From: an uncultured Clostridium sp.
GTDB lineage: Bacteria > Bacillota > Clostridia > Clostridiales > Clostridiaceae
DNA length: 64,000 nt
NCBI RefSeq assembly: GCF_937920395.1
Contig: NZ_CALEVF010000041.1
Span: 1-64,000, forward strand
Direction of reading: 5' to 3'
The notes under the pieces were generated by a model, which saw only the letters and a program-made list of their open reading frames with translations, had not been told where the DNA came from and ran no database searches. Below are positions 45,929 through 55,156 of this stretch, one piece after another. Made by a program: the position numbers and the translations under genes. Within the stretch, counting starts at the first letter, position 1. Each line of letters begins with the position of its first letter.

Positions 45929-46516
45929 TTAGATACCTACCTTTAAATAGTCCAATATTTGATCTACACATTGATCTACTGTTTTTTCCTTTGTGTTTAC
46001 AACAATTTCAGGATTTTCAGGTTTTTCATAAGGAGCAGATATACCTGTAAATTCTTTAATCAAGCCTTTTCTTGCCTTTTTATATAAATTTTTAGGATCT
46101 CTTTTTTCGCATTCATCTAAGGGGCAATCAATAAATACTTCAATAAAGTCATCGCCTATTGTTTTACGTGCCATTTCACGATTCACCTTTAATGGAGATA
46201 TGAAACAAGCAATGGTTATTAATCCTGAATCTACAAACAATTTTCCAATTTCGCTAATTCGCCTAATATTTTCATTTCTATCTTCCTTTGAAAACCCAAG
46301 ATCCGAGTTTATACCTAGGCGAATATTATCTCCATCTAATAGATAGGTTGCTTTACCCATTTCATTTAATCTTATATCTAAAGCATTTGCTACTGTTGAC
46401 TTTCCAGAACCTGATAACCCAGTAAGCCATAATAACCTTGATTTTTGTGATAATAGATTTTCGCGCTCATCTCGAGTTACAAAAGTATCATGCCAGGTAA
46501 GATTTTCTATGCTCAT
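45929..46516 (-). CDS. cysC: Adenylylsulfate kinase
   Basis: A 195-residue APS kinase forming PAPS. It begins with LTWHDTFVTRDERE, then Walker A WLTGLSGSGKSTVANAL (residues ~31-47), the APS-binding DGDNIRLGINSDLGFSKEDRNENIRR (61-86) and ISPLKVNREMAR near 106. All expected catalytic elements are present. It lies between the permease and aprA genes in the sulfate operon. Because Apr-type reductases use APS directly, PAPS is not obviously needed for reduction and may serve sulfotransfer or APS buffering. Confidence 0.94.
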   Translation of the reverse strand: MSIENLTWHDTFVTRDERENLLSQKSRLLWLTGLSGSGKSTVANALDIRLNEMGKATYLLDGDNIRLGINSDLGFSKEDRNENIRRISEIGKLFVDSGLITIACFISPLKVNREMARKTIGDDFIEVFIDCPLDECEKRDPKNLYKKARKGLIKEFTGISAPYEKPENPEIVVNTKEKTVDQCVDQILDYLKVGI

Positions 46517-46545
46517 TTATATTAACCTCCATCACTATTATAAAA

Positions 46546-47340
46546 CTATGCCCTATCAAGGCCCCATTTATGTCTCATATTTATCTCGAGTCTTGAAAAA
46601 ACAAGTTTGTCAACGAATAGTCCAAGAATTATTATTACTATCATTACGGCTACAACTTGGCTAATGTCTGCAAGATCACGCCCTACCATAAGCACTTGAC
46701 CAAGACCCTTTGTTGACGATAACATTTCTCCTGCCATCAAAGCCCTCCATGCAAATGACCAACCCTGCTTAAGTCCACTAACTATATCAGGTAATGCTGC
46801 AGGCAAAATAACATGGGTATAAACCTTACTACCCTTTGCACCCATTGTTTTTGCTGCTCTTATATATAATGGATTTACATTTTGTATTGCATATTTAACT
46901 GATATTGCCACTGCGAATGTTGAACCAATTGCAATTACGAAAATAATTGAAATCTCACTAAGACCAAACCAAAGAATAGCAAAAGGCAACCAGCAAATAC
47001 TTGGTAAAGTTTGTAGTCCTAAAATTAATGGTCCTAGATTTTCATCTAAATACTTGAATTTAGCAATTGTAAGTCCTAACGTCAACCCTATTATTACTGA
47101 TATAAAATATCCAACTACAATTCTCTTTAAACTTGCAACAATAGCTATTCCTATTGTGTTATCTTTTATAAGTGAAAGTAAAGTACCAAAAACGTCAAAA
47201 GGTGATGGGAAAATATATGGTTTCCAAATTTTAAAAATATCAACACCTAGCTTATAAATCCCCTCCCATATCATTATCAGGAGTATATAGAACAGTATTT
47301 TCTTCAATATTCCAATCACCATCGTATTCTGCTTTTGCAA
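46546..47340 (-). CDS. SsuC/TauC-type ABC transporter permease
   Basis: A 264-residue permease with about six membrane segments and the ATPase-docking loop RAAKTMGAKGSKVYTHVILPAALPDIVSGL (residues ~160-190) typical of the nitrate/sulfonate/taurine family. It overlaps the ATPase gene by 89 bases. The chosen TTG start is nine bases after AGGAGG inside that gene; an ATG six codons later (47322) is an alternative. In the absence of any sulfonate monooxygenase, and next to sulfate-activation genes, it more likely moves sulfate or a related oxyanion. Confidence 0.88.
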   Translation of the reverse strand: MQKQNTMVIGILKKILFYILLIMIWEGIYKLGVDIFKIWKPYIFPSPFDVFGTLLSLIKDNTIGIAIVASLKRIVVGYFISVIIGLTLGLTIAKFKYLDENLGPLILGLQTLPSICWLPFAILWFGLSEISIIFVIAIGSTFAVAISVKYAIQNVNPLYIRAAKTMGAKGSKVYTHVILPAALPDIVSGLKQGWSFAWRALMAGEMLSSTKGLGQVLMVGRDLADISQVVAVMIVIIILGLFVDKLVFSRLEINMRHKWGLDRA

Positions 47341-48100
47341 CCTTCTCCACCTCCTCTTTTAATGCTTTCATTATCTTAGATGTATAATAAGCTATATCAG
47401 AACTTTCCATTTCCCTAGGCCTTGCAAGTTCTATCCTAAATTCTTGTTTTATTCTACCAGGATTAGCTGCCATAACTACAACTCTATTAGCCAAATAAAC
47501 TGCTTCTTCTGCATTATGGGTAATAAAAATAATTGTTTTTTTTGTATTTACCCATATTCGTTGCAACTCTTGTTGCAGCATCATTTTAGTCTGACTGTCA
47601 AGGGCAGCAAAAGGTTCATCCATTAGCAGTATTTCAGAATCAAGAGATAGTGCACGGGCAAGAGCTACTCTTTGCTTCATTCCACCTGATAACTCATAAA
47701 CATAAGAATCTTGAAATTTTGATAAATGTACCATTTTTAAATAATGAATAGCCTTCTTATATCTATCTTCCTTAGGCATTCCAGCCATCTTCATGCCAAA
47801 CTCTACATTATCTATTACCTTAAGCCATGGAAATAATGCAGCTTCCTGAAACATCACTGTTCTATCAGGCCCAGGACCTGTTATTTCATTACCATTAAGT
47901 AGTACAACACCTGTGGTTGCTTTTTCAAGTCCTGCTAAAATATTTAGTAAAGTTGATTTTCCACAACCAGATGGACCTAATATGCATACAAAGTCACCCT
48001 TTGTAATTTCTAAATTGAAATTTTCAAGTGTACTTGTTTTCTTATGCTTTGAAATAAACTCCTTACTAACGTCCTTAACTATAAGACTCAAACTTATCAC
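47252..48100 (-). CDS. SsuB/TauB-type ABC transporter ATPase
   Basis: A 282-residue cytoplasmic ATPase. Walker A GPSGCGKST (residues ~42-50), Q-loop FQEAALFPW, signature LSGGMKQRVALARAL and Walker B EILLMDEPFAALD are all present. The C-terminal ~50 residues are a short accessory extension. It is five bases from the binding-protein stop and overlaps the permease gene, so the three are translationally coupled parts of one importer. Confidence 0.93.
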   Translation of the reverse strand: MISLSLIVKDVSKEFISKHKKTSTLENFNLEITKGDFVCILGPSGCGKSTLLNILAGLEKATTGVVLLNGNEITGPGPDRTVMFQEAALFPWLKVIDNVEFGMKMAGMPKEDRYKKAIHYLKMVHLSKFQDSYVYELSGGMKQRVALARALSLDSEILLMDEPFAALDSQTKMMLQQELQRIWVNTKKTIIFITHNAEEAVYLANRVVVMAANPGRIKQEFRIELARPREMESSDIAYYTSKIMKALKEEVEKVAKAEYDGDWNIEENTVLYTPDNDMGGDL

Positions 48101-48105
48101 CTCTT

Positions 48106-49146
48106 TTATTTGATTTGAACTTGACCTTTTTCTTTTAAAACCTTATTTAGAATTGTTAGGTTAAACAAATTCTTTGTGTCCGGATTCAATCTTAAGAACC
48201 CTTCTTGAAGTGAAAATTTAACAAAATCTAAAACAGAATCCTTTTCTGGATTATTTGTAACTGTTAATCTATTGAACGCAGCATCTAAAACATCTTTTTC
48301 TATTCCTTTTTTTGTTAGCTCAGTAATCTGCTTATTAACAATTAATTTAGAACTACCTGGATTCTTATTAATATAAGTAGTAGCTTCTACATGTGCTTTA
48401 ATAAAATTTTTAACAATCAATGGATGATCCTTTAAAAATTCTGTTCTCACAACTACTACAGCTGTCGTATATTTTCCTTGCATAAATAAGTCTTTGTAAT
48501 CCAAGATAATATTCGATCTTGCCTCTTTAATAAGTCTTGATCCCCAAGGTTCAGGTACTAATGCAGCATCTATGTCACCTTTTTTTAATAATGATAAAAT
48601 GTCAGCATTTGATGCTTGCCTTACTTCAACTGTTCCACCCTTTATTTTATCCTTAAGTCCATTTTCAGACATTATGTTCCTAAGTGTTAAATCTTGAGTA
48701 TTTCCAAACTGTGGAACTGCAATTTTTTTGCCACTCAAATCCTTTAAATTCTTAATAACCATTCCTTTTTTAGATACGAATATTGCACCTGCATCCGTTG
48801 CACCTGCAATAATTTGAATATCTCCCTTAGATTTTGCATATCCATTTATAGCAGGGCCAGGCCCAATATATGCAATATCAATAGCTTTTGCAAACAATGC
48901 TTCTACTTCTGCAGGTCCTGCATTAAATAATTTCCACACTAATTTGTTTTTCGTTCCAATAGCCTTTTGAAAGCTACCTTGTTCACGTCCTACAAGAGCT
49001 TGCGAATGGGTGATATTTGGGAAATATCCAACCCTAACATCAACATTCTTATTTACCACTTTTTTTGAACACCCAGCTAATCCAGCAATAATTAAAATAC
49101 CTGCTAGTATTGCCCCTGAAATTTTAAATTTCTTTGAATTTTCCAA
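48106..49146 (-). CDS. SsuA/NMT1-type substrate-binding lipoprotein
   Basis: A 346-residue binding protein of the SsuA/TauA family. The signal peptide ends in the lipobox LAGC, giving lipidated Cys26. The mature protein starts VRVGYFPNITHSQALVGREQG, a family signature, and has AIDIAYIGPGPAINGY and ALVPEPWGSRLIKEA blocks. It is the first gene of an eight-gene operon reaching to cysN. The ligand is unproven: sequence class suggests sulfonate or taurine, operon context suggests sulfate. A promoter and palindrome lie about 200 bases upstream. Confidence 0.9.
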   Translation of the reverse strand: MENSKKFKISGAILAGILIIAGLAGCSKKVVNKNVDVRVGYFPNITHSQALVGREQGSFQKAIGTKNKLVWKLFNAGPAEVEALFAKAIDIAYIGPGPAINGYAKSKGDIQIIAGATDAGAIFVSKKGMVIKNLKDLSGKKIAVPQFGNTQDLTLRNIMSENGLKDKIKGGTVEVRQASNADILSLLKKGDIDAALVPEPWGSRLIKEARSNIILDYKDLFMQGKYTTAVVVVRTEFLKDHPLIVKNFIKAHVEATTYINKNPGSSKLIVNKQITELTKKGIEKDVLDAAFNRLTVTNNPEKDSVLDFVKFSLQEGFLRLNPDTKNLFNLTILNKVLKEKGQVQIK

Positions 49147-49343
49147 TGTGGGCCTCCTACTAAAATTAGTTATATTGAAATATTCAATATAATATATATT
49201 TTAAATAATACATATCTTCAATAGATTAATATTTTCTTTCACAACTATTCCCTTCTACATAATAATAACTTTCAACTTTTAACTATTTTGTCAGAAGTAT
49301 TTAATTAGATATAATTTATAAAGTATTCTTCTAAACCAATCAT

Positions 49344-49363
49344 ACCTTTCCTATAGGTTAGGT
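49344..49363. promoter_or_regulatory. Palindromic operator candidate at the sulfate-operon start
   Basis: ACCTTTCCTATAGGTTAGGT: ACCT..CCTA mirrored by TAGG..AGGT. It begins two bases after the -10 element and covers the expected transcription start. The position suits a repressor such as a CymR/CysR-type cysteine regulator, but the identity is inferred. Confidence 0.5.
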
Positions 49364-49365
49364 GT

Positions 49366-49394
49366 ATATTATCATTAGTTTAATCAATTGTCAA
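49366..49394 (-). promoter_or_regulatory. Sigma-A promoter of the sulfate operon
   Basis: On the minus strand, TTGACA (49394-49389), a 17-base spacer and TAATAT (49371-49366): a near-consensus promoter for the binding-protein gene. Confidence 0.8.
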
Positions 49395-49593
49395 CAATTA
49401 CATTACTTACACTATTTTATTGTTTTCCATAGAATATACCAAATAATAATGGTAATACTATATTAAATAAGTAACTTAAAAAAAATTCAATATTTAACGT
49501 AGTTTTGATAACTATGTATTGAAATGTTTGTATTTATATGGTATTATATTAATATAGAATAAGTAATATAATTTAGTTTTATGGAGGTATATT

Positions 49594-50310
49594 ATGGAAG
49601 TTAAAGATAGCTACATTATAGTAGCATATGGTGATTCTATTACAAAGGGTGTTATTTACGATGATAAAAAATCTAGATATGCAACTTTAAAAGAAAATTT
49701 TACAAGTATTGTTGAGAATAAAATAAAAGGTCCTGTGTACAACGCAGGTAAATTTGGTAATACAATTATACGTGGAGCACTTAAAATGTACAATGATGTG
49801 ATTAAAAAATCTCCTGATATGGTTTTAGTAGAGTTTGGTGGTAATGATTGCGATTATAAATGGGATGAAATCGCCAAAAATCCAGAAATGGAATATAAAC
49901 CAAACACTGATATATCTACTTTTCGCGAAACATTACTTTCAATGGTTGATACGCTAAAGAATAATCACATAATACCTGTACTTTTGACTTTGCCTCCACT
50001 TGATCCTTTAAAGTATTTTAACTGGATTTCAAAGGAAAATATTACTTCTGAAAAAAATATTTTACATTGGCTCGGAACGAAGGATAGACTTTTTACTTGG
50101 CACAATTCATATAGTAAAATGATTTCTCAGGTAGCTAAAGAAACTGGTACTGTACTTATTGATGTTCGTTCTGAATTTTTAAAGCATAGTGATTACACTC
50201 AGTTTTTATGCAAAGATGGAATACATCCAAATGTAGAGGGTCAATCATTAATAGCAACTGTTATATTAAACTTTATAAAAGAAAATTATGATTTTTTATT
50301 AGAAAGTTAA
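49594..50310 (+). CDS. SGNH/GDSL-type hydrolase
   Basis: A 238-residue single-domain SGNH hydrolase. Block I is AYGDSITKG (residues 9-17, Ser nucleophile), block II NAGKFGNTI (Gly), block III VEFGGNDCD (Asn) and block V CKDGIHPN (Asp-x2-His). No signal peptide is visible, so it is probably cytoplasmic and acts as an esterase, lipase or deacetylase on an unknown substrate. GGAGG precedes the start at good distance. It is monocistronic, with a strong terminator downstream. Confidence 0.9.
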   Translation: MEVKDSYIIVAYGDSITKGVIYDDKKSRYATLKENFTSIVENKIKGPVYNAGKFGNTIIRGALKMYNDVIKKSPDMVLVEFGGNDCDYKWDEIAKNPEMEYKPNTDISTFRETLLSMVDTLKNNHIIPVLLTLPPLDPLKYFNWISKENITSEKNILHWLGTKDRLFTWHNSYSKMISQVAKETGTVLIDVRSEFLKHSDYTQFLCKDGIHPNVEGQSLIATVILNFIKENYDFLLES

Positions 50311-50375
50311 AAGAATAAATTTACTTGATAAACTTTTTAGAAAAATCAGACATAATAATACAGTCTCTTTCCTTG

Positions 50376-50412
50376 GCAACAATCATTGAAATTTATTTTC
50401 AATGATTGTTGC
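50376..50412 (+). terminator. Rho-independent terminator after the GDSL hydrolase
   Basis: A perfect 16-bp stem (GCAACAATCATTGAAA / TTTCAATGATTGTTGC) with a 5-base loop, followed by TTTTATTATT. Confidence 0.95.
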
Positions 50413-50503
50413 TTTTATTATTAGACAATAAAAACACTTATATTAGTAAATTTCTTATCAATAGTCTGTAAATTGTTAATTTTGACTCATTAAAAAATCT
50501 AAC

Positions 50504-50531
50504 TTGCAAAATCATAGAATCGTGGTACAAT
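50504..50531 (+). promoter_or_regulatory. Probable gltB promoter
   Basis: TTGCAA (50504-50509), a 16-base spacer and TACAAT (50526-50531), 39 bases before the GTG start. No T-box or other riboswitch was recognised. Confidence 0.5.
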
Positions 50532-50570
50532 TTATATTATTAGTTTATAAAAATAGAAGGGGGTAATATT

Positions 50571-53500
50571 GTGAATAATAGCATTGGTTATCCTGAAAAG
50601 CAGGGGTTATATGATCCTGCTAATGAAAAAGATAATTGTGGCGTTGGCTTTGTAGTGAATGTCAGAGGCGAAAAAACCAACGGTATTATAAAAAAAGGGC
50701 TAAAGGTTCTTGTGAATTTAACCCATAGAGGTGCAGTAGGTGCAGATCCTAAAACTGGGGATGGTGCAGGTATACTCGTTCAAATTCCAGATGAATTTTT
50801 TAGAATTAGTTGTGACAATTTAGGACTTGAATTACCTAGAATCGGGAAATACGCTGTAGGAATGACTTTTTTACCAAAAGAACCGGCGTTAAGATTTCAA
50901 TGTGAAGGAATATTCGAGAGAATTGCAGAAGAAGAAGGACAAAAAATAATAGGCTGGAGATCTGTCCCAGTTGATAGCAGAAACATTGGTGACACAGCAA
51001 AAGGAACCGAACCTATTATAAGACAAATATTTATAGGGTCGACTTTTAGAGATGAATCACTTTCAGAAGATGAACTGCAAGAAGAATTTGAAAGAAGACT
51101 TTATATTATAAGAAAAAGAGCTGAAAGTGAAGTAATTAAATTAGTTAATAGAAATACAGAATATTTCTATATCTGTAGTCTTTCTAGCAGAACAATTGTT
51201 TACAAAGGACTTTTACTTGCTGACCAAATAAAGGGTTTTTACATTGATTTACAAGACATAAATTTTAAAAGTGCTCTTTGTCTTGTTCATCAAAGATATA
51301 GTACAAACACCTTTCCAACGTGGGATTTAGCTCAACCTTTTAGATATTTGGCTCATAATGGAGAAATAAACACTATTCGTGGGAATCGAAACTGGATGAA
51401 TGCACGAGAAGGAATAATAAAATCTAAGGTGTACGGAGAAAATCTTAAGAAGTTATTCCCAATTATTAGTCCTAATGGTAGTGACTCAGCTTCGTTAGAT
51501 AACATGTTAGAACTATTAAAAATGGATGGAAGATCTCTACCTCATAGTTTAATGATGTTGATTCCTGAAGTTTGGACTACAAACGATGATATGAAAGATT
51601 ATAAAAAATCATTTTACGAATATCATGGATCTCTCATTGAACCTTGGGATGGACCAGCCGTTGTTGCATTTACAGATGGAATTCGAATAGGTGCAACCCT
51701 TGATAGAAATGGACTTAGACCTGCAAGATATGTAATAACAAAGGATGGTTTTGCTGTTCTTGCATCTGAAGCTGGAGTACTTAAATTTAAACCAGAAGAT
51801 ATCAAAAAAAAGGGCAAACTTCAACCGGGAAAGATGTTCCTAATTGATACTAATGAAGGACGAATAATTACAGACGACGAAATAAAAAAAACAGTTTGTA
51901 CAAATAAGCCATATGGTGAGATGGTTTTAAAAAACAAACTATATCTAGAAGATTTTGAAGGTGTAGTTGATGAAATTATAATAGATAAAGATATTTTAAA
52001 AGAGAAACAGCAAGCATTTGGTTATACTCTAGAAGATTTAAAACTTATTTTGTCTCCAATGGCAAAAGACGGGAAGGAACCTATCGGTTCTATGGGAAAC
52101 GATACTCCACTGGCTGTTTTATCTAACAAACCACAACTTTTATTTGCTTATTTTAAGCAACTTTTTGCACAAGTTACCAATCCTCCAATTGATTCAATTA
52201 GAGAAAAAATGGTAATGTCTTTAATGAACTATGTTGGCTCTCAGTATAATGTTTTAAATCAGGATTCTAATAACAATCCATTTATTGAAATAAGTAGACC
52301 CCTTTTAACTAATTTGGAAATGGCTAAAATTAAGAATTTAAAAGATAATGCTTTTAAAACAACAACAATTCCTATAACTTTTAAGGCAGATACTGGCATT
52401 GAAGGTTTTAAAATGGCACTTGATAAAATTTGTGAAAGAGCATCTGCAAGAATTAAAGAAGGATATAACATTATCGTTCTTAGTGATAGATTAGTAGATT
52501 CTTACGATGCTGCCATCCCAAGTTTACTTGCATTATCTGCTGTACAACAACATTTAACAAGGGAAAAAACCAGAACCTTTGTTTCTTTAATAGTTGAAAC
52601 AGGAGAAGCAAGAGAAACTATGCATTTTGCATTACTAATTGGTTATGGTGCAACTGGTGTTAACCCATACCTTGCATTTAAATCAATTGATAATATTATA
52701 AATGAGGGTGACATAGAAAATATTTCAATAGAAAAAGCCCATGAGAACTATATACATGCTATATCACAAGGTCTTTTAAAGATACTATCAAAGATGGGAA
52801 TATCAACTATTCAAAGTTATCATGGAGCACAAATTTTTGATGCAGTTGGCTTAAACTCTAAGTTTCTACAAAAATACTTTGGAGGAACACCCTCTAGAAT
52901 AGGTGGAATCGGTATTGAAACTGTGGCAAAAGAAGTATTAATAAGACATAAAAATGCCTTTAACAAGTTAAGGAAACCCATAGCTGAACTAGATGTGGGT
53001 GGATTATATTCTTGGAGAAAAGAAGGGGAATATCACTTATTTAACCCTGATACAATATATAAACTTCAAGTAGCTGCAAGAACTAATGATTATAAATTAT
53101 ATAAGGAATACTCAAAGAACATAAATGATCAGGACAAACATTTATGCACAATTAGAGGATTATTTGAACTTAATTATGGGAATGAAATTCCAATAGAACA
53201 GGTAGAACCTATTAGTGAAATAGTTAAGCGTTTCTGCTCAGGTGCAATGTCATTTGGATCTATTAGTAAGGAAGCTCATGAAACTATGGCTATAGCTATG
53301 AATAGACTTGGTGGCAAAAGCAACACTGGCGAAGGTGGAGAAGATCCTGAAAGATTCAAGGTTGATCAGAATGGAGATTTAAGACGAAGTGCAATTAAAC
53401 AAATAGCTTCCGCTAGATTTGGGGTTACAACTGAATACCTCGTTAATGCAGATGAATTACAAATTAAGATAGCTCAAGGAGCAAAGCCTGGTGAAGGTGG

Positions 53501-55091
53501 TCAACTACCTGGTAAAAAAGTTGATGTTAATATCGCAAGGCTTAGGCATTCAACACCTGGAATTGATTTAATATCACCTCCACCTCATCATGATATATAC
53601 TCAATTGAAGATTTAGCTCAGCTTATTTATGATTTAAAGAGTGTAAATCCTCATGCACGAATAAGTACAAAGTTAGTTTCTGAATTAGGTGTTGGAACAA
53701 TAGCTGCTGGAGTTGTTAAAGCACATTCAGATGCTATAGTTATAAGTGGTCATGATGGTGGAACCGGCGCTTCTCCCCTATCATCTATTAAACATGCAGG
53801 ACTTCCTTGGGAGCTTGGACTTGCTGAGACTCAACAAGTACTTTTATTAAATAATTTAAGAAGCAGAGTAACAGTTCAAACTGATGGTCAGCTTAAAACT
53901 GGTCGTGATGTTGTTATCGCTGCACTTCTTGGAGCAGAAGAATTTGGATTTGCAACTACAGCGCTTGTAGTACTCGGTTGTACTATGCTAAGAAATTGTC
54001 ACTTAAACACTTGTGATATGGGTATAGCTACTCAAGACCCAAAGCTTCGTAAGAATTTCAAGGGCAAACCTGAATATGTTGTAAACTTCTTTACCTTTAT
54101 TGCAATGGAAATAAGGGAATATATGGCAAAAATTGGATTTAGGACTATGAATGAAATGGTAGGTAGAGTGGATAAAATTAGTCCTAAAAAAGCTATCACT
54201 CATTGGAAAGCAAAAAATCTAGATTTATCAAATATTTTATATAAACCTGATATGCCAAAAAGAATTAAACGTTACTGTGTAATTGCGCAGAATCATGGTT
54301 TAGACAATTCTTTAGATTATAAACTTATTGAAATGGCAAAAGAATCTTTAGAAAATGGAAGAAAAAGCACCTTTAACTTAGAAATTGAAAATGTTAATCG
54401 TTCTGTTGGTGCAATGTTAAGTGGAAGAATTGCTATGAAATATGGTGCTGCTGGGCTTCCAGATGACACAATAACATTAAATTTTGTTGGAGCTGCCGGT
54501 CAAAGTTTCGGAGCATTTGGTGCTAATGGGTTAACATTAAAATTAGTGGGAGATGCAAATGATTATGTTGGAAAAGGATTATCTGGTGCTAAAATTATAG
54601 TAAAGACACCAGAAAATTGTACCTTTATTCAAGATGAAAACTTCATTGCTGGTAACACTATTCTTTACGGAGCAACTTCTGGTAAATTATTTATAAACGG
54701 ACTTGTAGGTGAACGTTTTGCAGTAAGAAATTCAGGAGCTGAGGCTGTAGCCGAAGGAATTGGAGATCACGGTTGTGAATATATGACTGGTGGAGTTGTA
54801 GTTATTATTGGAATAACAGGCAGAAACTTTGGAGCTGGAATGAGCGGCGGTATTGCATATGTTATAGATGAGAATGAAACTTTTAAATCAAAATGTAATA
54901 TGGAAATGATTGAAGTTGAATCAATAATCTCAAAATCAGATCTAGATCAGCTTTATTCAATAATAAAAGAACATTTCGATGCTACTAACAGTAACAAGGC
55001 TAATATAATTTTAAATAATTGGAATGAATATAAATTAAAGTTTAAGAAAGTAATTCCAACCGCTTATAAAGCAATATTAGAAGGTAAATAG
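50571..55091 (+). CDS. gltB: Glutamate synthase, large subunit
   Basis: A 1506-residue glutamate synthase alpha subunit that makes two glutamates from glutamine and 2-oxoglutarate. It starts with GTG behind AAGGGGGT. The N-terminal glutaminase domain begins at Cys23 (KDNCGVGFV) after a short propeptide normally removed to expose the nucleophile. Then come the central domain, the FMN-binding synthase domain (GGKSNTGEGGEDPERF, ISGHDGGTGASPL), the [3Fe-4S] cysteines in CTMLRNCHLNTC (near 1137-1148) and a C-terminal GXGXG beta-helix (from about 1250). gltD follows after 65 bases. Confidence 0.97.
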   Translation: MNNSIGYPEKQGLYDPANEKDNCGVGFVVNVRGEKTNGIIKKGLKVLVNLTHRGAVGADPKTGDGAGILVQIPDEFFRISCDNLGLELPRIGKYAVGMTFLPKEPALRFQCEGIFERIAEEEGQKIIGWRSVPVDSRNIGDTAKGTEPIIRQIFIGSTFRDESLSEDELQEEFERRLYIIRKRAESEVIKLVNRNTEYFYICSLSSRTIVYKGLLLADQIKGFYIDLQDINFKSALCLVHQRYSTNTFPTWDLAQPFRYLAHNGEINTIRGNRNWMNAREGIIKSKVYGENLKKLFPIISPNGSDSASLDNMLELLKMDGRSLPHSLMMLIPEVWTTNDDMKDYKKSFYEYHGSLIEPWDGPAVVAFTDGIRIGATLDRNGLRPARYVITKDGFAVLASEAGVLKFKPEDIKKKGKLQPGKMFLIDTNEGRIITDDEIKKTVCTNKPYGEMVLKNKLYLEDFEGVVDEIIIDKDILKEKQQAFGYTLEDLKLILSPMAKDGKEPIGSMGNDTPLAVLSNKPQLLFAYFKQLFAQVTNPPIDSIREKMVMSLMNYVGSQYNVLNQDSNNNPFIEISRPLLTNLEMAKIKNLKDNAFKTTTIPITFKADTGIEGFKMALDKICERASARIKEGYNIIVLSDRLVDSYDAAIPSLLALSAVQQHLTREKTRTFVSLIVETGEARETMHFALLIGYGATGVNPYLAFKSIDNIINEGDIENISIEKAHENYIHAISQGLLKILSKMGISTIQSYHGAQIFDAVGLNSKFLQKYFGGTPSRIGGIGIETVAKEVLIRHKNAFNKLRKPIAELDVGGLYSWRKEGEYHLFNPDTIYKLQVAARTNDYKLYKEYSKNINDQDKHLCTIRGLFELNYGNEIPIEQVEPISEIVKRFCSGAMSFGSISKEAHETMAIAMNRLGGKSNTGEGGEDPERFKVDQNGDLRRSAIKQIASARFGVTTEYLVNADELQIKIAQGAKPGEGGQLPGKKVDVNIARLRHSTPGIDLISPPPHHDIYSIEDLAQLIYDLKSVNPHARISTKLVSELGVGTIAAGVVKAHSDAIVISGHDGGTGASPLSSIKHAGLPWELGLAETQQVLLLNNLRSRVTVQTDGQLKTGRDVVIAALLGAEEFGFATTALVVLGCTMLRNCHLNTCDMGIATQDPKLRKNFKGKPEYVVNFFTFIAMEIREYMAKIGFRTMNEMVGRVDKISPKKAITHWKAKNLDLSNILYKPDMPKRIKRYCVIAQNHGLDNSLDYKLIEMAKESLENGRKSTFNLEIENVNRSVGAMLSGRIAMKYGAAGLPDDTITLNFVGAAGQSFGAFGANGLTLKLVGDANDYVGKGLSGAKIIVKTPENCTFIQDENFIAGNTILYGATSGKLFINGLVGERFAVRNSGAEAVAEGIGDHGCEYMTGGVVVIIGITGRNFGAGMSGGIAYVIDENETFKSKCNMEMIEVESIISKSDLDQLYSIIKEHFDATNSNKANIILNNWNEYKLKFKKVIPTAYKAILEGK

Positions 55092-55099
55092 AAGATATA

Positions 55100-55128
55100 G
55101 AACTGTTCCTCTTTACTTAGAACAGTTC
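55100..55128 (+). other. Hairpin in the gltB-gltD gap
   Basis: GAACTGTTC and GAACAGTTC form a 9-bp stem with an 11-base loop. Only a short T-stretch follows, so it may act as an attenuator or mRNA stabiliser setting the gltB:gltD ratio. Confidence 0.55.
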
Positions 55129-55156
55129 ATACTTTTCAATTTTGGAGGTGTTAAAT

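Larger units (their letters stand above)
49147..49593. other. 447-base divergent intergenic region
   Basis: On the minus strand it contains the promoter of the sulfate operon, an imperfect palindrome over its start point and an untranslated leader of about 210 bases in which no known riboswitch was recognised. The plus-strand side leads to the GDSL hydrolase (GGAGG site at 49582-49586) without a distinctive promoter. Confidence 0.6.

Noticed and set aside
47252..49146. Nitrate transporter assignment for the SsuABC-type importer
   Set aside because: The family overlaps with nitrate importers, but the operon holds only sulfate-activation and reduction genes and no nitrate reductase.
49147..49365. 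Possible S-box, T-box or other riboswitch in the ~210-base leader of the sulfate operon
   Set aside because: No conserved riboswitch core or antiterminator/terminator pair could be recognised by eye; only the palindrome and promoter are supported.
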